Part shown: one piece after another, positions 54,814-62,862 of the stretch
Layout: each line of letters opens with the position of its first letter
Position numbering within the stretch: the stretch's first letter is position 1
Assembly (NCBI GenBank): GCA_045602425.1
Contig: JAZSBO010000022.1
Span: forward strand, 1-64,000
DNA: 64,000 bases
Direction: 5' to 3'
Source: RGIG9608 sp045602425
Lineage (GTDB): Bacteria > Bacteroidota > Bacteroidia > Bacteroidales > Paludibacteraceae
The notes under the pieces: model-generated
Database searches by the model: none
What the model was told of the DNA's origin: nothing
Seen by the model: the letters and a program-made list of their open reading frames with translations, nothing else
Made by a program: the position numbers and the translations under genes

Positions 54814-56034
54814 ATGGATGTTGATGTACAAAATATAAGAACTGATTTTCCGTTGCTTTCCCGGCAAGTATATGGACGTCCTCTTGTTTATTTTGATAAT
54901 GCAGCCACAACCCAAAAGCCAACCTCTGTATTAAAAAAGATAGACGAAGGTTATCGTTTTCGGAATGCGAATATTCATCGCGGTGTTCATTTGTTGAGTC
55001 AAGAAGCAACGGAAGCACATGAGTCTGCACGGCGTCAGGTAGCCTCCTTTTTGAATGCTTCTTCGTCAGATGAAGTTATTTTTACTCGAGGAACTACTGA
55101 AGCTATAAACCTTGTGGCTTTTTCTTTTGGAGAATATTGTTGTCAAGCAGGCGATGAAATTGTTATTTCTCAGATGGAGCATCATTCTAATATTGTTCCT
55201 TGGCAACTTTTAGCAGAACGAAAAAAAATACGCTTGAGAGTTATTCCTATAAATGAAAACGGTGAATTGTGTTTGAAGGAGTATAGGAGTATGTTGAATG
55301 AAAGAACTCGTTTAGTGGCAATTACACATGTTTCGAATGTGCTTGGTACGATAAATCCTATAAAAAAGATAGTGGAGTTTGCTCATAATGCTGGTGCAAA
55401 AGTATTGGTCGATGGGGCTCAAGCAGTTGCTCATTTTGCTGTTGATGTAAGAATGCTGGATGCAGATTTTTATGTTTTTTCTGGACATAAGATATATGCT
55501 CCAACAGGTATTGGCGTTCTGTATGGGAAACGTGAATTGTTGGAAAATATGCCTCCTTATCAGGGTGGTGGCGAGATGATAAAAAAGGTGACGTTTGAAA
55601 AAACAACGTATAATGATTTACCATATAAATTTGAAGCAGGAACACCTGATTTTATATCTTCGACAGCCTTGGCAGAAGCACTTCGTTACTTGTTGGATAT
55701 AGGTTGGAATAAAATAACTACACATGAAGATGATTTGTTGAATTATGCGACAAAACGTTTACAAGCAGAAATTGAAAATGTACAAATATTTGGTAATGCA
55801 ACAGAAAAAAGTGGAGTGTTGTCTTTTCTTGTGCGTGATATTCATCCTTACGATTTGGGAGTTATGCTTGATAAATTAGGAATAGCTTTGCGTACGGGAC
55901 ATCATTGTGCACAGCCACTGATGGATTATTTAGGAATTCAGGGGACAATGAGAGCTTCTTTTGCTTTGTATAATACAAGAGAGGAAGTTGATGTTTTTAT
56001 TGATGCACTGAAACGTGTCATAACTTTCTTTTGA
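54814..56034 (+). CDS. sufS: Cysteine desulfurase SufS
   Basis: A PLP enzyme of 406 residues that takes sulfur from cysteine for Fe-S cluster assembly. Motifs: YFDNAATTQKP, EHHSNIVPWQ, the PLP lysine in FSGHKIYAPTGIG, and the persulfide Cys in RTGHHCAQP, which marks the group II SufS type. The ATG at 54814 follows the -7 box; an earlier in-frame TTG is less likely. No sufE or sufU gene is in the window. Confidence 0.95.
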   Translation: MDVDVQNIRTDFPLLSRQVYGRPLVYFDNAATTQKPTSVLKKIDEGYRFRNANIHRGVHLLSQEATEAHESARRQVASFLNASSSDEVIFTRGTTEAINLVAFSFGEYCCQAGDEIVISQMEHHSNIVPWQLLAERKKIRLRVIPINENGELCLKEYRSMLNERTRLVAITHVSNVLGTINPIKKIVEFAHNAGAKVLVDGAQAVAHFAVDVRMLDADFYVFSGHKIYAPTGIGVLYGKRELLENMPPYQGGGEMIKKVTFEKTTYNDLPYKFEAGTPDFISSTALAEALRYLLDIGWNKITTHEDDLLNYATKRLQAEIENVQIFGNATEKSGVLSFLVRDIHPYDLGVMLDKLGIALRTGHHCAQPLMDYLGIQGTMRASFALYNTREEVDVFIDALKRVITFF

Positions 56035-56038
56035 AGAA

Positions 56039-57466
56039 ATGGATTTAATAAATATTACAAAGAACGATTATAAATACGGCTTTTCTACGGATATAGAAAC
56101 TGAGGTTATTTCGAAAGGCTTGAATGAAGATATAGTTCGGTTAATTTCAGCAAAAAAGAATGAACCTGAATGGTTACTTGAATTTCGCTTGAAAGCTTTT
56201 TGGCATTGGCAAAAAATGGAAATGCCAACTTGGGCACATCTTAATATCCCGCATATTGATTATCAAAATATTGCTTATTACGCTGCTCCACGAAAAAATG
56301 CACCTAAATCGTTGGACGAAGTAGATCCTGAACTATTGAAGACTTTTGAAAAATTGGGAATACCACTCGAAGAACAAAAAGCATTGTCGGGAGTTGCTAT
56401 TGATGCAGTGATGGATAGTATAAGTGTAAAAACAACATTTCGTGAAACACTTGCCGAAAAGGGTATTATATTTTGTTCGATAAGTGAAGCTGTGAAAGAT
56501 TATCCTGATTTGGTGAAAGAATATTTAGGCTCTGTCGTACCGTATGCTGATAATTTTTTTGCAGCATTAAATAGTGCTGTATTTTCCGATGGGTCGTTTG
56601 TTTATATTCCTAAAGGTGTGCGTTGCCCGATGGAATTAAGCACTTATTTTCGTATAAATGCAAGTAATACCGGGCAATTTGAACGTACTTTGATTGTTTG
56701 TGATGATGATGCTTATGTGTCTTACCTCGAAGGATGTACAGCTCCAATGCGTGATGAAAATCAGTTGCATGCAGCAATAGTTGAAATTGTTGTTATGAAT
56801 AATGCGGAGGTAAAATATTCTACTGTACAAAATTGGTATCCTGGTGATAAAAATGGCAAAGGGGGCATCTATAATTTTGTTACAAAACGAGCTATTTGTA
56901 AAGGGATTAATTCTAAAATTTCTTGGACACAAGTAGAAACTGGCTCTGCTATTACTTGGAAATATCCAAGTTGTATCCTAAAAGGATATAATTCTGTAGG
57001 AGAGTTCTACTCGGTGGCGGTAACAAACAATTATCAACAAGCCGATACGGGTACAAAAATGATTCATTTAGGTCGTAATTCTCGGAGTCATATTGTATCA
57101 AAAGGTATTTCGGCAGGGAGGAGCCAAAATTCATATCGTGGATTAGTAAAGGTGTCAAAAAATGCTGATGGCGTCCGCAATTTTTCGCAATGTGATAGTT
57201 TGTTGCTTGGTGATAAATGTGGTGCTCATACTTTCCCTTTTATGGATATTCAGAATGATACTGCTATTGTTGAGCACGAGGCCACTACAAGTAAAATTAG
57301 CGAAGATCAGCTTTTCTATTGTAATCAACGAGGAATTAGTACGGAAGATGCTGTTGGTTTGATTGTGAATGGTTATGCAAAAGAAGTCTTAAGCAAATTG
57401 CCAATGGAATTTGCTGTTGAGGCACAGAAACTTTTACAGATATCGTTGGAAAATAGTGTGGGATAA
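56039..57466 (+). CDS. sufB: Fe-S cluster assembly scaffold subunit SufB
   Basis: The 475-residue subunit of the SufBC2D scaffold. Conserved blocks: KGVRCPMELSTYFRINA, CDDDAYVSYLEGCTAP (the cysteine thought to accept sulfur), YSTVQNWYPGD, and near the end GISTEDAVGLIVNGYA. It follows sufS by 4 bases. The usual next gene, sufC, is displaced by pnuC. Confidence 0.95.
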   Translation: MDLINITKNDYKYGFSTDIETEVISKGLNEDIVRLISAKKNEPEWLLEFRLKAFWHWQKMEMPTWAHLNIPHIDYQNIAYYAAPRKNAPKSLDEVDPELLKTFEKLGIPLEEQKALSGVAIDAVMDSISVKTTFRETLAEKGIIFCSISEAVKDYPDLVKEYLGSVVPYADNFFAALNSAVFSDGSFVYIPKGVRCPMELSTYFRINASNTGQFERTLIVCDDDAYVSYLEGCTAPMRDENQLHAAIVEIVVMNNAEVKYSTVQNWYPGDKNGKGGIYNFVTKRAICKGINSKISWTQVETGSAITWKYPSCILKGYNSVGEFYSVAVTNNYQQADTGTKMIHLGRNSRSHIVSKGISAGRSQNSYRGLVKVSKNADGVRNFSQCDSLLLGDKCGAHTFPFMDIQNDTAIVEHEATTSKISEDQLFYCNQRGISTEDAVGLIVNGYAKEVLSKLPMEFAVEAQKLLQISLENSVG

Positions 57467-57476
57467 ATAATTAGCA

Positions 57477-58124
57477 ATGTCCTTTTTCGATATAAATAAT
57501 GTTATTTTTTCTATATCGGGTTACGATACTTGTGCGTTAGAATTATTTGGATTCATAACGGGATTTTTCGCAATTTATTTAGCAGGACAAGGTAAGGTTT
57601 TGAATTTTTGGATAGGTTTACTGAATTGTGTTATTTATTTCTCATTTTTCTTTCAGTCCAATCTCTATTCAATGATGTTTTTGCAATTGATTTTTTTCGG
57701 AATAAATGTTTTTGGTATAATAAAATGGGCACCTCTGCAGAATACAACAAGAAAAATAAAAATCACTAAACTAACACCGATGATCTTTTTCTTTGGAATA
57801 ATATTGACCATATTGGTTGGATTTCTATGGGGAAATGCAGTTGATTTTTTTGCCCAACGGTTTCCTAAATTTGTACAAAAACCTACATATCCTATCTTGG
57901 ATGCAATATTGTTAATGAGTAATGTTTTTGGACAGTTACTTTTGGCTATGAAAAAGATTGAAAATTGGATTGTGTGGATTGTTGTTGATGCGGTAAGTAT
58001 CGTGTTGTGGTTGATATTGGGTATGAATTTGACAGCTGCTTTGTATCTTTTGTATTTGCTGATAGCAATAGATGCATTGATAAAATGGTATAAACAAATG
58101 AAATTAGAATGTAATAATAAATAA
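57477..58124 (+). CDS. PnuC-family vitamin (nicotinamide riboside or thiamine) transporter
   Basis: An inner-membrane protein of 215 residues with about seven hydrophobic segments. The family pattern is clear in FGFITGFFAIYLAGQGKVLNF, in WIGLLNCVIYFSFFF, and in WIVWIVVDAVSIVLWLI followed by LYLLYLLIAIDALIKWYK. PnuC proteins carry vitamins by facilitated diffusion, trapped by phosphorylation; relatives move nicotinamide riboside, thiamine or riboflavin, and the sequence alone does not say which. It sits between sufB (10-base gap) and sufC (1-base gap), so it must be co-transcribed with the suf genes. Confidence 0.83.
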   Translation: MSFFDINNVIFSISGYDTCALELFGFITGFFAIYLAGQGKVLNFWIGLLNCVIYFSFFFQSNLYSMMFLQLIFFGINVFGIIKWAPLQNTTRKIKITKLTPMIFFFGIILTILVGFLWGNAVDFFAQRFPKFVQKPTYPILDAILLMSNVFGQLLLAMKKIENWIVWIVVDAVSIVLWLILGMNLTAALYLLYLLIAIDALIKWYKQMKLECNNK

Positions 58125-58125
58125 T

Positions 58126-58881
58126 ATGCTTGAAATTAAAAATTTACATGCCGAAATAAATGGTAAAGAGATTCTTAAAGGAGTTAATCTAACTGTAAAC
58201 AAGGGAGAAGTTCATGCTTTGATGGGTCCAAATGGAGCAGGGAAATCAACGCTTTCGTCTGTGCTTACGGGACATCCCGCTTATAAAGTAACAAAAGGAT
58301 CAATACTTTTTAATGGTAAAGATTTGTTACAATTAACTCCAGAAGAGCGTGCGAGTGAAGGTATATTTTTAAGTTTTCAATATCCTGTTGAAATTCCGGG
58401 TGTTAGTATGGTGAATTTTATGCGTACGGCTATCAATGAACAACGAAAATATCGTGGCGAAAAACCGCTTTCGGCTTCTGATTTTTTGCGTTTGATGCGT
58501 GAGAAAAAAGAGTTTGTAGAGATGGATAGTAAATTAACTAATCGATCGGTGAATGAAGGGTTTTCTGGAGGAGAAAAAAAACGGAACGAAATTTTTCAAA
58601 TGGCAATGCTTGAACCAAAATTATCAATATTAGATGAAACAGATTCAGGATTAGACATCGATGCTTTGCGTATTGTTGCATCAGGTGTTAATAAACTGAA
58701 AACAAAAGAAAATGCAAGTATTGTAATTACTCATTATCAACGTTTGCTTGATTATATTGTGCCTGATTTTGTGCATATCCTTTTCGAAGGAAAAATTGTA
58801 AAAACAGGGACTAAAGAGTTGGCATTGGAGTTAGAGGAAAAAGGTTATGATTGGATAAAAAAAGAATTAGTTACAGAATGA
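58126..58881 (+). CDS. sufC: Fe-S cluster assembly ATPase SufC
   Basis: An ABC-type ATPase of 251 residues driving the SufBC2D scaffold. Walker A GPNGAGKST, signature region NEGFSGGEKKRNEI (the SufC form), Walker B LSILDETDSGLD and switch His in ITHYQR. The D-E-T-D variant after Walker B is typical for SufC. Its stop overlaps the sufD start as ATGA. Confidence 0.96.
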   Translation: MLEIKNLHAEINGKEILKGVNLTVNKGEVHALMGPNGAGKSTLSSVLTGHPAYKVTKGSILFNGKDLLQLTPEERASEGIFLSFQYPVEIPGVSMVNFMRTAINEQRKYRGEKPLSASDFLRLMREKKEFVEMDSKLTNRSVNEGFSGGEKKRNEIFQMAMLEPKLSILDETDSGLDIDALRIVASGVNKLKTKENASIVITHYQRLLDYIVPDFVHILFEGKIVKTGTKELALELEEKGYDWIKKELVTE

Positions 58882-60215
58882 AAGACAATCAATTTATTTC
58901 CTTTTTTGAAGAATATAAATCGCTAATAGAGAAGCATTCTAATCCCGTTTTGAATGCTTTTCGTAATGAGGCTTTTGATGCGTTTTCACGTTTAGGGTTT
59001 TCGTCTAAAGATGCTGATTATTATCGTTTTTTGGATTTGCAATTGTTGTTTGCTACGGATTATGGGATGAACATAAATCAATTGAAACCAACATTTAATC
59101 CTTATCAAAAGTTTCATTGCGATGTTCCTGGAATTAAATCTTGGCTTTACTATGTAGTGAATGATATTTTTGAGGATCCTTTGACTTCGGATTTGCCCGA
59201 GGGCGTTATAATTTGCGGATTGAAGCAAGCAGCAGTGCATTATCCTAATTTACTGAAACAATATTATGGGAAGTCTGTAAATGTAAAAAATGATGGTTTG
59301 GTAGCATTTGGTATGTCGTTTGTGCAAGATGGTTTTTTTATGTATGTGCCCGAGGGTGTTGTTGTAGAAAAACCAATTCAGTTAGTAAATATTTTAACAG
59401 GCAATCGCCCGTTGTTGGCAAATAGCCATAATGTGATAGTTGTAGAAAAAGGAGCAAAAGTAAAATTGGTAGTTTGTGATCATACGATGGACAAAGGTAT
59501 TGATTTCCTCGCTAATAGAATTACAGAGGTTTTCGTCGCTGAAAATGCAGAATATGATCATTATAAAGTTGAAAGTACGACACCAACTACAAAAAATATT
59601 TGCACGTTGATTGTTAATCAATCAGAAAATTCAAATGTGATTACAAATATTATAACCTTGCATAATGGTATTTCTCGCAATAATATAGATGTAAATCTTT
59701 GTGGTAAAGGAGCTAATACTATTCTTTGCGGAATGTTTATTGGTGGAGAAAATCAATGCTCTGATAATGCAACATCTATTTTTCATCGTGTGCCTTCGTG
59801 TAAGAGCAAAGAGTTGTTTAAGTACATTTTAGATGACAATGCAAAGGGTAATTTCCTTGGTCGAATACAAGTCGCTAAAGGAGCTTCAAAGACAGAGGCT
59901 TATCAAACAAATCGTAATATATGCTTGACAAAAGATGCACGTATGCGTACAAAACCGCAGTTAGAGATTTATAACGACGATGTAAAATGTAGTCATGGGG
60001 CAACTATTGGACAACTTGATGAGAGTGCAATGTTTTATATGCGTTCACGTGGTATTCCTGAAAAAGAAACACGTTTGTTATTGATGTCGGCCTTTGCCAC
60101 TGATGTTTTAGATAATATTCGTATAGAAGGCCTAAAAGATAGAATTAGATTGTTGATAGAGAAGCGTTTGCGAGGTAGTGGCTCTCATTGTGAGGGTTGT
60201 GTTATATGTAAATAG
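58878..60215 (+). CDS. sufD: Fe-S cluster assembly scaffold subunit SufD
   Basis: A SufBD-family protein of 445 residues with VFVAENAEYDHYKVES, SIFHRVPSCKSKELFKYIL and RTKPQLEIYNDDVKCSHGATIG, the last carrying the conserved cysteine and histidine at the SufB-SufD interface. The C-terminus ends in a cysteine cluster, HCEGCVIC. The ATG at 58878 overlaps the sufC stop by 4 bases. It closes the suf operon. Confidence 0.94.
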   Translation: MKDNQFISFFEEYKSLIEKHSNPVLNAFRNEAFDAFSRLGFSSKDADYYRFLDLQLLFATDYGMNINQLKPTFNPYQKFHCDVPGIKSWLYYVVNDIFEDPLTSDLPEGVIICGLKQAAVHYPNLLKQYYGKSVNVKNDGLVAFGMSFVQDGFFMYVPEGVVVEKPIQLVNILTGNRPLLANSHNVIVVEKGAKVKLVVCDHTMDKGIDFLANRITEVFVAENAEYDHYKVESTTPTTKNICTLIVNQSENSNVITNIITLHNGISRNNIDVNLCGKGANTILCGMFIGGENQCSDNATSIFHRVPSCKSKELFKYILDDNAKGNFLGRIQVAKGASKTEAYQTNRNICLTKDARMRTKPQLEIYNDDVKCSHGATIGQLDESAMFYMRSRGIPEKETRLLLMSAFATDVLDNIRIEGLKDRIRLLIEKRLRGSGSHCEGCVICK

Positions 60216-60216
60216 A

Positions 60217-60236
60217 AAAGACTCAATTGAGCCTTT
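60217..60236. terminator. Weak hairpin between sufD and the convergent small gene
   Basis: A perfect 10-base palindrome CTCAATTGAG (60222-60231) is extended after one mismatch by AAAG/CTTT. The T-runs are poor on both sides, so its role as a bidirectional terminator is only likely. Confidence 0.4.
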
Positions 60237-60270
60237 CCTATTTATTATTATGCAAAGCATCAAAAAAGAA

Positions 60271-60597
60271 TCATCTTTTTGTATTACGTCGTCGTTCCAA
60301 TTCTTGTTGAAGTTCACAGATTTCGTTTCGTGCTTCAGTGATTGCTTGTCTTATTCCAAAACGTTCTTCGGGATCTAAACCTTTTGTTTCTAACTGTTTA
60401 TTAAAAAATCTGATATGATCTGTCAATATTTCAATACTTTTTTCTATTGTTTCAACAGATAATTCAGATAATGTGGTTTCTGTTTTTTTTACGGTTTCAT
60501 CTTCTAATGTATAGACTGCTTTATTGCATACAACGCCACCAATTGCCAATCCGATTACTGTCAAAACAATTAGAATTATGATTTTATTTTTTCCCAT
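60271..60597 (-). CDS. Small membrane protein with coiled coil, unknown function
   Basis: A protein of 108 residues: a single N-terminal membrane segment (IIILIVLTVIGLAIGGVVC) that could be an anchor or signal, then a charged helical region (EKSIEILTDHIRFFNKQLE and EICELQQELERRR) likely to form a coiled coil. I do not recognise a family. The ATG at 60597 is supported by a -7 box 23 bases upstream; it converges on sufD. Confidence 0.6.
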   Translation of the reverse strand: MGKNKIIILIVLTVIGLAIGGVVCNKAVYTLEDETVKKTETTLSELSVETIEKSIEILTDHIRFFNKQLETKGLDPEERFGIRQAITEARNEICELQQELERRRNTKR

Positions 60598-60619
60598 ACT
60601 AATCAATGATATACATGTG

Positions 60620-60627
60620 CAAAGATA
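60620..60627 (-). promoter_or_regulatory. -7 box of the small membrane-protein gene (minus strand)
   Basis: CAAAGATA on the plus strand reads TATCTTTG on the minus strand, 22 bases before the ATG at 60597. Confidence 0.55.
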
Positions 60628-60657
60628 ATTAATAATTCTTGTTTTAAGCGAGAAATA

Positions 60658-61005
60658 TTGCCGAAGTCAAAATACTTTTCTTTTATCAATGGCATCAAAG
60701 AATCATCTTGGAAAGATGAAGATATTTTCAAACAATTGGAAACACCTGTTTTTCTGTGCTATCCCGGATTTAACCGTACACAAAAATATACAAATCATCT
60801 CAAAATCATCAAGAACGTTATATTTAATGAACAACCTACCAACTGGTTAAAATACATCAAAGATGATTTGGACAAACGAGATGTCTATACAGATATTGAG
60901 AATTATCTTTGGAGTATGAAACAAGAACCGATTACCGAACCTGACAATAAAACCAAAATCATCAGTCATGGCTTTGACTTAAAAACTTCATTCAGGAAGA
61001 TGTAA
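60658..61005 (+). pseudogene. Orphan fragment of a protein gene lacking a start codon
   Basis: An open frame of about 115 codons from TTG at 60658, open back to 60610, but with no in-frame ATG or GTG near its beginning and no upstream promoter; its left end runs across the promoter of the divergent small gene. The composition looks coding (FLCYPGFNRTQKYTNHLK, NWLKYIKDDLDKRD, ending SHGFDLKTSFRKM). I do not recognise the family. It is probably the 3' end of a gene whose 5' part was lost. Confidence 0.4.
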
Positions 61006-61064
61006 AAATATTTCGTTAAAGTAACGTTAAAAACAGATATACGTCAAAATTAAGGTTGGTGTTT

Positions 61065-61520
61065 TCAAGTATTTAATTGGGTATTTTTTTTGTATATTGA
61101 TATTTTATCAATTCTTCCTTGATGGCGTCCACCTTCGAAATCAGTAGTTAAAAAAGTTTTAACTAATTCTAATGCTTTTTCTTGCGAAATAAATCTTGCA
61201 GGTAAAGCTAATATATTTGCATTATTGTGCTCTCTAGCAAGTTTTGCCAACTCTGTATCCCAACACAAAGCCGAGCGAATTTCTTGATGTTTGTTGACGG
61301 TCATATTAATTCCATTCCCACTACCACAAATGGCAATCCCAAAAATACAATCGCCTATTTCTACCGCGTTAGCAAGTGGATGTGCGTAGTCGGGATAGTC
61401 GCTACTTGCAGTAGAGTTTGTTCCGAAGTCGGCAACTTCAAAATTGTTTTCGTTTAGCCAGTTTATCAAAAATTGTTTCAATTCAAAACCAGCATGATCT
61501 GATGCAATTCCTATTTTCAT
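61065..61520 (-). CDS. rpiB: Ribose-5-phosphate isomerase B
   Basis: An RpiB/LacAB-family sugar isomerase of 151 residues that interconverts ribose 5-phosphate and ribulose 5-phosphate. Motifs: IGIASDHAGFELK, the catalytic Cys in ICGSGNGINMTVNK, and HNNANILALPARF. The ATG at 61520 is preferred to an in-frame TTG four codons upstream, which lies inside the end of thiL. It follows thiL by 4 bases. Confidence 0.93.
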   Translation of the reverse strand: MKIGIASDHAGFELKQFLINWLNENNFEVADFGTNSTASSDYPDYAHPLANAVEIGDCIFGIAICGSGNGINMTVNKHQEIRSALCWDTELAKLAREHNNANILALPARFISQEKALELVKTFLTTDFEGGRHQGRIDKISIYKKNTQLNT

Positions 61521-61524
61521 AATA

Positions 61525-62553
61525 TTATTCAAAAGAGTTCCAGCCTTGAGCTTTTAATTTAAATTCTTGTCCATCACGTGTAACCAAATGTGCTCCTTGG
61601 TCTTGTGGAGTTATGTGTCCTATCACTTTTATTTCTTCTAAATTTTTAATTTCATCATAACGTTCGATAGGAACAGTAAATAGTAATTCATAATCTTCTC
61701 CACCATTTAATGCTGCAGTAGTTAAATTCATATTGAATTCTTCGGCCATTGTTGCTGTTTGGTAGTCAATAGGGATTTTCTCTTCATACACACGACAGCC
61801 TTTTTTACTTTGTTCACATAGGTGTAGCAGTTCAGAAGAAAGTCCATCAGATACGTCTATCATCGACGTTGGCGTGATATTTTTTTCTGCTAACAGTGCA
61901 ATGATATCTTTGCGAGCTTCGGGTTTCAGTTGGCGTTCTAAAATATATTCTTTCGCAGCAAAATCAGGCTGAATAGCATCTTTTTCATTTGAATTTAAAA
62001 ACACTGCCTTTTCGCGTTCAAGAAGTTGTAACCCCATATAAGCAGCACCTAAATCGCCAGAAACGCAAATTAAGTCGTTCTCTTTTGCACCATTGCGATA
62101 AACGATTTTTTCTTTGTCGGCTTCGCCTATACAAGTGATGTTTATGGTAAGCCCTGTATAAGATGCAGAAGTATCGCCACCAACTAAATCTACACCATAT
62201 TGCTCACATGCAAATAAAATTCCGGAATATAGTTCGTCCACTGCTTCTATTGACATTCGCTTTGAAATACCAAGTGTAACAACTATTTGTTTAGGTTGCC
62301 CGTTCATTGCGTAGATGTCCGAAAAGTTGATAACGGCGGCTTTGTATCCAAGGTGTTTCAATGGTGTATATACCAAATCGAAATGGATCCCTTCTAATAG
62401 TACATCGGTGGTAACAAGTACTTGTTTGTTTTTGTAATCAAGAACAGCGGCATCGTCGCCAATGCCTTTTATTGATGATGTGTTTTTTAATTTAATGTTG
62501 TCCGTAAGATGATGAATAAGACCAAATTCTCCTATTTCTGCAATACCTGTCAT
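61525..62553 (-). CDS. thiL: Thiamine-monophosphate kinase
   Basis: An enzyme of 342 residues that phosphorylates thiamine phosphate to thiamine diphosphate with ATP. Motifs of the PurM/ThiL fold: GEFGLIHHL, GIGDDAAVLD (metal-binding Asp pair), TTDVLLEGIHFDL, GGDTSAS, MIDVSDGLSSEL and NGGEDYELLF. It is transcribed with rpiB. No TPP riboswitch was seen in the short leader. Confidence 0.95.
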   Translation of the reverse strand: MTGIAEIGEFGLIHHLTDNIKLKNTSSIKGIGDDAAVLDYKNKQVLVTTDVLLEGIHFDLVYTPLKHLGYKAAVINFSDIYAMNGQPKQIVVTLGISKRMSIEAVDELYSGILFACEQYGVDLVGGDTSASYTGLTINITCIGEADKEKIVYRNGAKENDLICVSGDLGAAYMGLQLLEREKAVFLNSNEKDAIQPDFAAKEYILERQLKPEARKDIIALLAEKNITPTSMIDVSDGLSSELLHLCEQSKKGCRVYEEKIPIDYQTATMAEEFNMNLTTAALNGGEDYELLFTVPIERYDEIKNLEEIKVIGHITPQDQGAHLVTRDGQEFKLKAQGWNSFE

Positions 62554-62574
62554 TGTTATACAATTTTAACTTTG

Positions 62575-62582
62575 CAAAAGTA
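62575..62582 (-). promoter_or_regulatory. -7 box of the thiL-rpiB operon (minus strand)
   Basis: CAAAAGTA on the plus strand reads TACTTTTG on the minus strand, 21 bases before the thiL ATG. It abuts TAACTTTG on the plus strand, so the two boxes form a near-palindrome. Confidence 0.6.
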
Positions 62583-62762
62583 CAAAAAACAGCTGAAAAT
62601 GCTTAATAGTTGGATTCATAAAATCTCTATGATAAAGAATAGAGAATGTGCTCTATATGATTTTCTGTATTTCAATCTGAAATATGTAATTTTGCGGGAA
62701 TATAAAAACAATAAAAATAAGGATGTTCAAAAGGGAGATAAGAACGAAGATAAAACAGTCAA

Positions 62763-62800
62763 GTGAATTTGAAATTCACGAGAAAGGCAATAATTATTGC
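62763..62800. promoter_or_regulatory. Two adjacent palindromes upstream of purT
   Basis: GTGAATTT-G-AAATTCAC (62763-62779) and GCAATAATTATTGC (62787-62800) are both perfect. The second overlaps the likely -33 TTG of the purT promoter, so a repressor-binding role is possible. Neither has a T-run. Confidence 0.45.
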
Positions 62801-62822
62801 AAGAAAGTGCTACATAAATTTG

Positions 62823-62830
62823 TATTTTTG
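62823..62830 (+). promoter_or_regulatory. -7 box of purT
   Basis: TATTTTTG lies 32 bases before the ATG at 62863, with a TTG 23 bases further upstream at 62797-62799. Confidence 0.6.
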
Positions 62831-62862
62831 TAGGTAAGAGATTAATAAATAGTAAGGAATAT

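Larger units (their letters stand above)
62554..62862. other. 309-base intergenic region between thiL and purT
   Basis: It holds the thiL promoter near its left end, two palindromes and the purT promoter near its right end. The middle (about 62590-62755) is AT-rich and shows no convincing gene. A plus-strand frame of about 85 codons reaching into it overlaps thiL and has no recognisable family. TAACTTTG at 62567-62574 could be a plus-strand promoter for an unseen small RNA. Confidence 0.5.

Noticed and set aside
57400..58130. A thiamine riboswitch controlling pnuC or thiL
   Set aside because: The gaps before pnuC (10 bases) and thiL (about 20 bases to the -7 box) are too short for a riboswitch, and no THI-box-like sequence was seen.
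62509..62766. An 85-codon plus-strand frame between thiL and purT
   Set aside because: It overlaps the thiL start on the other strand, has no recognisable domain and lies downstream of no good promoter.
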